The notes under the pieces were generated by a model. That model had not been told where the DNA came from, made no database searches, and worked only from the letters and a program-made list of their open reading frames with translations. Shown here in pieces: positions 5,047-10,075 of a stretch of 10,075 nucleotides of DNA (positions are counted from its first letter, which is position 1; each line of letters begins with the position of its first letter). Both the position numbers and the translations under genes were made by a program. This DNA is from an uncultured Chlorobiota bacterium. GTDB lineage: Bacteria; Bacteroidota; Kapaibacteriia; OLB7. The DNA is taken from the NCBI GenBank assembly GCA_946481475.1, contig CAMLOB010000099.1, positions 1 to 10,075 of the forward strand, given 5' to 3'.

Positions 5047-8000
5047 ATGGAGTTCAAACAATCGACAGCGGTTCCGCAACTCTACGCCGCCGCCGACAAC
5101 GGCACGGCTACCCCCGGAACGCTCCTCTACCTTCTTCCCGAGGACACATCGAATCCCCCCGGAACAATTGCGTTCGGCGACTCGTGGAACAACTTTCCGG
5201 GAGCCTATCTCTTTCTTGAGGAGCCGCTGAAGTCGGGGAGCGAGGCGGGATTTGCCGCTGCGGCCTGGAGTTATCTGGCCGATCCCCGCATGAAGGGGAC
5301 CCGCTTCGTCTGGTTTGAACAGCCGGGAAGTTCCGGTATCCTGAACGGCATACCGATTGCCGTCTATCAACCTTCCGGCGAAGGGGCATACGCAACCTCC
5401 TTTCCGGTCACCCTCCCCTTTCGCAACATCTCGCTCTTTATTCCGGCCGGTTCATCGGTGGCGCAGGATGAGACGAACAGCGCTTTCACATTTCAGGGGA
5501 GCGGCTCGACAAAGATCCGGATGACGGCCGACTGGGGGAGAACGTCGATTGATACCGATGGAACTCTGACGATCCCCTTTGCCGGGGACCTTGCCGGTTC
5601 GGCCCAGTTCGGCATCTCGCCGAGCAAGGGAAATCTGGACGCGATGGATGTCGGGCTGCGATACTTCTACGCCCAGCCCTTCAGCGCAACCGATGTGAAC
5701 GAGGCGGCGTCGGACAACTCCTTCTTTCTCTCCTCCCTCCGCTATCCGGTCTTCGCCGCCGGACTGACGCTCTACGGAAACTTCGATCCCCTCGCACCGC
5801 TGAATCCGGCCCGCACCTTCCTGGCCTTCAACGGCTCCGACGCCGGGAATTCCTCGGCACCGGCGGCAGCGGAAGTTCCGGTCTACTACAACGGAACGCT
5901 CGGCGACGTCTTCTCCCTGCTTCCCCTGACCGGCACGAGCGCACCGACGGATTTCTCCGCCCTCGTCTTTTCGATCAACCAGCAGGGGAGCGCACCGACG
6001 GTGCGGGATCCGTTCTATCTGGTGCCCCGGGGAGATTTCACGTTGAAGACGAAGCGAAGCGGCACGGTCAACCTGATGTGCGGGCTTTCGGGTGTGGAGT
6101 ACATGGAGCTGTCGACCGGGACAAATCTGATCTCCTTCTTTCCGGGGAACGCCGCATTCGCCACCGGATTTTTCCCCGGTCAGAAGCCGGGCTACACGAC
6201 GCTGCAACCTGCGACCAATCCGACAACATCATTTGTCTCGGTGACTGCGGAATCGAATCCGACCGATTACTTCGCGCAGCCGGATCAATCGGTCCTCTAC
6301 AACTACAGCTCCTCACAGACCGACGGTGTCACCACAATCAAACCTCTGGCGGCGGTGCCGGTGCAGGCGGCAACGATCCCCTGGCCACCGACATCAACGC
6401 TGGTCTTCCCGATGCTGCCATACTCCGGTCTGGCCGGAGCGGAGCTCCCCTCGTACGACCAGATGGAATCGCAGGTCGTCAGTCCGGCCCGCAAGACCGC
6501 GCTGAACAACGCACCTGCGCAGCCGAATCCGAGTCGTCCGGATGCAACCGATGGGCAGAGTCCCTTCAGCACCACACCGCAGGGTCTGCTGGCGAAATAT
6601 ACCGGCGGGGCGGCAAAGGTCTGGGAAGAGATCATTCTGGCGCAGATGCCGGGGAACATCCAGTTTCTGCTGAGCGACGTGCAGGATAATCTGCTGTCGG
6701 CCTTCCAGAGCAACAAGCTCTTTCTGGTGATCTCCGATCCGAACAGCATCTCCGCTTACCTGAAGAAGGCCAACGCGACGATCACGATCGGAGCCGATTC
6801 AAGCGAGGCATGGAACTTCGATCTGGACCCGACGGCGACCGACCCGGTCGGCGGGAAGCCCAGATGGTCCGAGCTGGGAACGATCATGATCGTCAAGTTC
6901 TACGATATGGCGATCACCGATCTTGCCGGGCAGACCGGATCGTGGGCCTTCCCCTCCACCTTCAACTCATCTCCGCTGGCCACCTCGCAGGCGATCACGA
7001 GCATGATCGCAGACGTCGACCCGAACGATCCGGACTTCGCCGCATTTCTCAACGCGGTCAACAACGAGAACTGGAACGGTATTCTGATCCTCAACGGCTA
7101 CGCCCCGCTGACCGCCCTCCCCTCGGAACTGGCCGGTCTGGCGGTCGGCATCGACCAGAGCAAATTTTTCGCCCACCATATCGGCATCAACGCCGCAAAG
7201 ATCAACGTGCCGACCGACGGCGGAGAGATCACCGTCTCCGACTCGTCGATCTTCGGTCTGATCAACTACAAGGCCCCCACTCCGCTGAGACCCGGCTTCG
7301 CCGACTACCAGTTCCAGGTCGAACAACTGAAGGTTCTCTTCCTGAACTCGGCGGTCGCCGCCTTCTCCAGCGTTATCGAACTGGAGATCAACCGGCTGTT
7401 CGGAGAACAATCAACGCTTCAGGGTTCCGCGGACGGCAACATCATCCGGATGTTCGGGGTCTACCAGAAGCACACGGTCAACGGACAGACGCTGGAATCC
7501 TATTCCTTCACCACGCCGACCGACGACGCTTCGATCTTCAACATGACAAGTGATGTGCTGAACGCCGTGGAGATCACGCAGGGAGAGTTCGTCACCGTCA
7601 CCTCGGAGAGCACATCCACCAACACCGACTCGCAGTTTGTCTTCTGGGGATTGCTCGACTTCCGGTCGCTCGAAGGTTTTGACCTCTTCTCCTTCGGTCG
7701 CGAGAACGGAGAGACGACGCCTTCGGGTCTGAACTTCGGCAATCTGCTCATCGACATGTCGTTCGATCCCTCGGCCGTGACGCCGGAATCGGCGTTCACC
7801 TTCGACGCCTCGCAGTTGTCGTTCGATCTTGCCGGAAGCACGGCGCGGGAAGGAAGTTTCTTCAACCACTTCCCTCTGACCATCAGCGGCTTCACGCAGG
7901 CAGAGCAGAACACATCGCCGACCGATCTCGGCTTCATGGGCCTGCAGAGTCCGCTCAGCCAGAGCACGCTCAGCTTCCCGTGGTATTCGCTCAACTTCAA

Positions 8001-8472
8001 CGTCAACCTCGGCTCCCCAGGAGCGCTGGCGGCGAAGGTCGGTTTTGTCGCAAGTCTGACGGCCGCCTGGAGTCCGAGCAGCGGATCAGGTTCAAGCTAC
8101 AGGGTCTTTACCGGACTGAAGCTGCCGGGATCGAGCGGATCGAAGCGGGAGATTTCAATTCAGGGAATTTTCAACATCACGTTCAGGACGCTGGAAATCG
8201 TCGTGCTGCCGGAGAGCAACTCGTTCATTCTGGTCCTCTACGGTATCGGCTTCAAGTTCCTCAGCTTCTCCTTCCCTCCGACCGGACAGGTCAACTTCGT
8301 GCTGTTCGGCAACCCGAACGCGACGGCAGGGGAGAACTCGACGCTCGGATGGTACGCCGCCTACGCGAAACCGCAGGCGAAGAAGAAGACCGGCGGCACG
8401 GGGAGTTCCGGCAATCTGGGCGGACCGACAAAACTGATACCGCTGGCTGACCTGATGGAGGAGGATATCTGA
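5047..8472 (+). CDS. Large uncharacterised 1141-aa protein, coupled to the EEP enzyme
   Basis: The ATG at 5047 has GGAGG at 5036-5040, six bases upstream; the stop TGA (8470-8472) overlaps the next start. I do not recognise the family. There is no signal peptide and no clear membrane segment, so it should be cytoplasmic. Residues 1-430 are beta-like, with conspicuous motifs YLVPRGDFTL and LMCGLSGVEYMEL (Cys345 appears to be the only Cys). A linker rich in Pro, Thr and Ser follows, then SPARKTALNNAP (from 479). The second half opens with TTPQGLLA (about 509) and a helical part (VQDNLLSAFQSNKLFLVISD), then NWNGILILNGYAPL (about 675) and FFAHHIGIN (His710-His711). Residues about 870-1100 return to beta-like strands (LNFGNLLIDMSFD, SFPWYSLNFNVNLG, FNITFRTLEIVVLPE). 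A Lys/Gly-rich stretch (KPQAKKKTGGTGSSG) and an acidic end (MEEDI) close it. These conserved-looking motifs suggest several domains of one widespread but unnamed family; a structural, binding or scaffold role is possible, and an enzyme role is not excluded. Confidence 0.8.
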   Translation: MEFKQSTAVPQLYAAADNGTATPGTLLYLLPEDTSNPPGTIAFGDSWNNFPGAYLFLEEPLKSGSEAGFAAAAWSYLADPRMKGTRFVWFEQPGSSGILNGIPIAVYQPSGEGAYATSFPVTLPFRNISLFIPAGSSVAQDETNSAFTFQGSGSTKIRMTADWGRTSIDTDGTLTIPFAGDLAGSAQFGISPSKGNLDAMDVGLRYFYAQPFSATDVNEAASDNSFFLSSLRYPVFAAGLTLYGNFDPLAPLNPARTFLAFNGSDAGNSSAPAAAEVPVYYNGTLGDVFSLLPLTGTSAPTDFSALVFSINQQGSAPTVRDPFYLVPRGDFTLKTKRSGTVNLMCGLSGVEYMELSTGTNLISFFPGNAAFATGFFPGQKPGYTTLQPATNPTTSFVSVTAESNPTDYFAQPDQSVLYNYSSSQTDGVTTIKPLAAVPVQAATIPWPPTSTLVFPMLPYSGLAGAELPSYDQMESQVVSPARKTALNNAPAQPNPSRPDATDGQSPFSTTPQGLLAKYTGGAAKVWEEIILAQMPGNIQFLLSDVQDNLLSAFQSNKLFLVISDPNSISAYLKKANATITIGADSSEAWNFDLDPTATDPVGGKPRWSELGTIMIVKFYDMAITDLAGQTGSWAFPSTFNSSPLATSQAITSMIADVDPNDPDFAAFLNAVNNENWNGILILNGYAPLTALPSELAGLAVGIDQSKFFAHHIGINAAKINVPTDGGEITVSDSSIFGLINYKAPTPLRPGFADYQFQVEQLKVLFLNSAVAAFSSVIELEINRLFGEQSTLQGSADGNIIRMFGVYQKHTVNGQTLESYSFTTPTDDASIFNMTSDVLNAVEITQGEFVTVTSESTSTNTDSQFVFWGLLDFRSLEGFDLFSFGRENGETTPSGLNFGNLLIDMSFDPSAVTPESAFTFDASQLSFDLAGSTAREGSFFNHFPLTISGFTQAEQNTSPTDLGFMGLQSPLSQSTLSFPWYSLNFNVNLGSPGALAAKVGFVASLTAAWSPSSGSGSSYRVFTGLKLPGSSGSKREISIQGIFNITFRTLEIVVLPESNSFILVLYGIGFKFLSFSFPPTGQVNFVLFGNPNATAGENSTLGWYAAYAKPQAKKKTGGTGSSGNLGGPTKLIPLADLMEEDI

Positions 8473-9632
8473 TGCGTATTCTTGCCTGGAACATCCAGTT
8501 CTTCACGCTGAAGCGGATCTACAACGATACGGGAACCGACGGGATAGATCACCTGTTGAACGCCGCCGGGTCGCTGGCGAACTCGAATTACATCACCAGC
8601 ACGGTGACCGGACAGGATGCCTCGATATTCGTCGTGGTTGAACCCCGGAGCAGTCAGGGGACGATCGGCACGCTGGCAACCAGCGGAGGGCCGGACGGAC
8701 TCCTGTACCTTCTGGTTCTGCTCCGGAAGTCCAACAGCAACTGGGCCCTGGTTCCGCCGCTGCGGACGGTGAACAAGGATGTCCTCAGCACAACCTACAC
8801 AGAGTCGGTCGGCGTGTTCTACCGAGCCGACCGGCTGACGTTCACCGGTCCCTATGTCTGGCCGAACGCAAAGAAGAACACCGGTCCCTCCGTTCCTCCC
8901 GGAGCAACCGCATCCACCTATCCCGATCCCTGGGACAAGATGGTTCCGACAGGCACGACGGCGGCAGCGCAGTGTCAGTTCTACAACAACCTGAACCAGG
9001 AGGTCACATTTCCCGGATCCCAGGATCGCCGTCCCGTGCTGACCACATTCACCGAAAAGAATTCTCCCAATCGGAAGTTCAAGATCTTCGCCGTTCACAC
9101 CACCCCGGGCGCCAACGCACAAACGGCGACGGCAAGGATGCTGGGACTGGCCGAGGCCGTCCCGGCCGACGATGAAATTTCCGTCTTTGCCGGAGACTTC
9201 AATGTGGACGCCATCGAAAACAAGAACGCTTTCTTCACCTCGATTCCCATGCTTTACGACTTCGACTATACGGTTCCCGCAGAACCGACCATTTACAGAC
9301 CGACGACAGGCCAGCAGCAGTATCAGGCAACCCCGTCAAACTACAGACCGCAGAAATCGCTCGACAACTTCTGGGTACGTTACGGCCAGAACGTCACGCC
9401 CCAGCAGACTCCGACGGGATACGTGATCAACCGTGTGGTCGACGGGACCGGAATTCCGAACGGACTATCGAAGGATATGATCTACAGTCTGCAGCAGATT
9501 CAACAGCTTCAGTCAACCGAACAGCAGAACGAGGTCTTTCGAAGCCTGCTCAACTACGGTCACCTGGCCGCACCGAACGCGAATCTCAGAGGGGGGACAA
9601 GCGATCACCTTCCCATCATTGTCGACATCTGA
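8472..9632 (+). CDS. Endonuclease/exonuclease/phosphatase (DNase I-like) family enzyme
   Basis: A 386-aa protein. Its ATG (8472-8474) shares a base with the stop of the 1141-aa gene (TGATG), and its ribosome binding site GGAGGAGG (8457-8464) lies inside that gene, so translation is probably coupled. All hallmarks of the EEP superfamily are present in order: Asn7 in AWNIQFF, Glu57 in VVVEPRSS, Tyr117-Arg118 in VGVFYR, His209 in FAVHTTPG, Asp242 and Asn244 in AGDFNVD, Asp298 in SLDNFWVR, Asp378-His379 in TSDHLPI. In known members these bind Mg2+ and activate water to cut a phosphodiester or phosphate ester. The chemistry is thus well supported; the substrate (DNA, RNA, nucleotide, inositol phosphate or lipid) is not. 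There is no signal peptide: the protein starts directly with the first core strand. The inserts at about 125-185 and 300-375, before and after core motifs, are unusual and rich in Gln, Asn, Thr and Pro; they may fix substrate or partner. Confidence 0.9.
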   Translation: MRILAWNIQFFTLKRIYNDTGTDGIDHLLNAAGSLANSNYITSTVTGQDASIFVVVEPRSSQGTIGTLATSGGPDGLLYLLVLLRKSNSNWALVPPLRTVNKDVLSTTYTESVGVFYRADRLTFTGPYVWPNAKKNTGPSVPPGATASTYPDPWDKMVPTGTTAAAQCQFYNNLNQEVTFPGSQDRRPVLTTFTEKNSPNRKFKIFAVHTTPGANAQTATARMLGLAEAVPADDEISVFAGDFNVDAIENKNAFFTSIPMLYDFDYTVPAEPTIYRPTTGQQQYQATPSNYRPQKSLDNFWVRYGQNVTPQQTPTGYVINRVVDGTGIPNGLSKDMIYSLQQIQQLQSTEQQNEVFRSLLNYGHLAAPNANLRGGTSDHLPIIVDI

Positions 9633-9758
9633 TGGGGAGGCACGGCGGACAACAACAATAGGGCAGATAACGACAACCCGACAGAGATGATCCGACAGAC
9701 CATCTGAATTTCCTCAACTCCCGAACCATAGAGAACAGACAATCCGACGAAAGAAGAT

Positions 9759-9818
9759 ATGAAGGGCACACAATCAACGAACCGGCTTCGTGAAGCCGAT
9801 CCGGAGGGAGAAGGCTGA
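9759..9818 (+). CDS. Possible 19-residue leader peptide before the second EEP gene
   Basis: ATG at 9759, sequence MKGTQSTNRLREADPEGEG, stop TGA at 9816-9818 overlapping the next ATG exactly as at 8470-8474. A purine-rich GAAAGAAG precedes it, but too close to its ATG for a good ribosome binding site. The second EEP gene's own binding site lies inside it. It may be a coupling peptide or simply chance. Confidence 0.25.
   Translation: MKGTQSTNRLREADPEGEG
9783..9798 (+). promoter_or_regulatory. Small hairpin before the second EEP gene
   Basis: CGGCTTC (9783-9789) and GAAGCCG (9792-9798) are complementary, giving a 6-bp stem with a four-base CGTG loop. It ends four bases before the ribosome binding site GGAGGGAG (9803-9810). 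It could influence translation of the second EEP gene or be the end of a transcript from the first; no T-run follows. The rest of the 185-base gap 9633-9817 is A-rich and shows nothing else I recognise. Confidence 0.35.
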
Positions 9819-10075
9819 TGCGCATCCTGGCCTGGAACATCCAGTTCTTCACGAAGAACCGCATCGAGAACGCCGAGGGGTCCAACTCGACCGAGCGCCT
9901 GCAGAGCATGCTCGGTTCGGGGGCGAACCGGCAGTATATCGTCAGCACGGTCGCGCAATCCGACCCTTCGATCCTTGTCGTGGTGGAACCCCGAAGCAGT
10001 CAGGGGACGATCGGAACGCTGGCAACCGGCGGGGGACCGGACGGCCTGTTCTATCTCTGGAGGCTGCTGCAACTC
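9818..10075 (+). CDS. Second EEP family enzyme, paralogue of the first, cut by window end
   Basis: The ATG at 9818 has GGAGGGAG (9803-9810) seven bases upstream, and the frame stays open to the last base (86 codons). Aligned without gaps to the first 86 residues of the EEP gene at 8472, I count 56 identical residues (about 65%). The metal-binding Asn7 (AWNIQFF) and Glu57 (VVVEPRSS) are kept, and the block SILVVVEPRSSQGTIGTLAT is nearly unchanged, while residues 13-35 are strongly diverged. It is thus a tandem duplicate, old enough to have diverged. The other catalytic motifs lie outside the window, so completeness cannot be judged. Confidence 0.87.
   Translation, partial: MRILAWNIQFFTKNRIENAEGSNSTERLQSMLGSGANRQYIVSTVAQSDPSILVVVEPRSSQGTIGTLATGGGPDGLFYLWRLLQL

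Noticed and set aside
8361..9122. 253-codon minus-strand frame over the EEP gene
   Set aside because: Shadow of the EEP gene, whose catalytic motifs are all in the plus frame.

Overview
The window comes from a GC-rich bacterial chromosome. Four of the five + strand gene starts have a clear GGAGG-type ribosome binding site, and the gaps between genes hold several kinds of short tandem repeat. One lipoprotein carries a classical lipobox, so the host is probably a diderm. The repeat styles (GTTGAATAGTTGAAT, ATTCG-type 7-mers, a CTTTGCGT/ACGCAAAG element, a GAGCTTTGAG array) resemble intergenic repeats I associate with the Bacteroidota/Chlorobiota group. That placement is a weak inference; no rRNA or tRNA is present to fix the taxon.

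Layout. (1) 1-1245: the 3' part of a LanC-like lanthionine cyclase gene, cut by the left edge. (2) 1240-1657: a gap filled by a 40-bp tandem repeat, then two copies of an 85-94-bp repeat. (3) 1672-2547, minus strand: a SurA/parvulin-like lipoprotein. (4) 2548-2933: a divergent gap, partly AT-rich, with several inverted repeats and a leader that may fold in two exclusive ways. (5) 2934-10075: five + strand genes: a 141-aa small protein, a 409-aa protein, a 1141-aa protein, and two paralogous endonuclease/exonuclease/phosphatase (EEP, DNase I-like) enzymes, the second cut by the right edge. Two strong hairpins separate the 141-aa and 409-aa genes, and a 21-bp tandem repeat array separates the 409-aa and 1141-aa genes.

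The + strand block is the most interesting part. The 141-, 409- and 1141-aa proteins match no family I can name with confidence. None has a signal peptide or a convincing membrane segment. They are rich in Asn, Thr, Ser, Gly, Phe and Pro, with alternating hydrophobic patterns that suggest beta-rich folds. The 1141-aa gene overlaps the first EEP gene by one base (TGATG), so those two are probably translationally coupled and may act together. The EEP enzymes keep every catalytic residue, at least where visible. A reasonable hypothesis is a cytoplasmic multi-protein system with one or two EEP enzymes as the catalytic part and the other proteins as structural or recognition parts. Its function cannot be read from sequence alone. 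The LanC-like gene lies on the other side of an opposing gene and need not belong to it.
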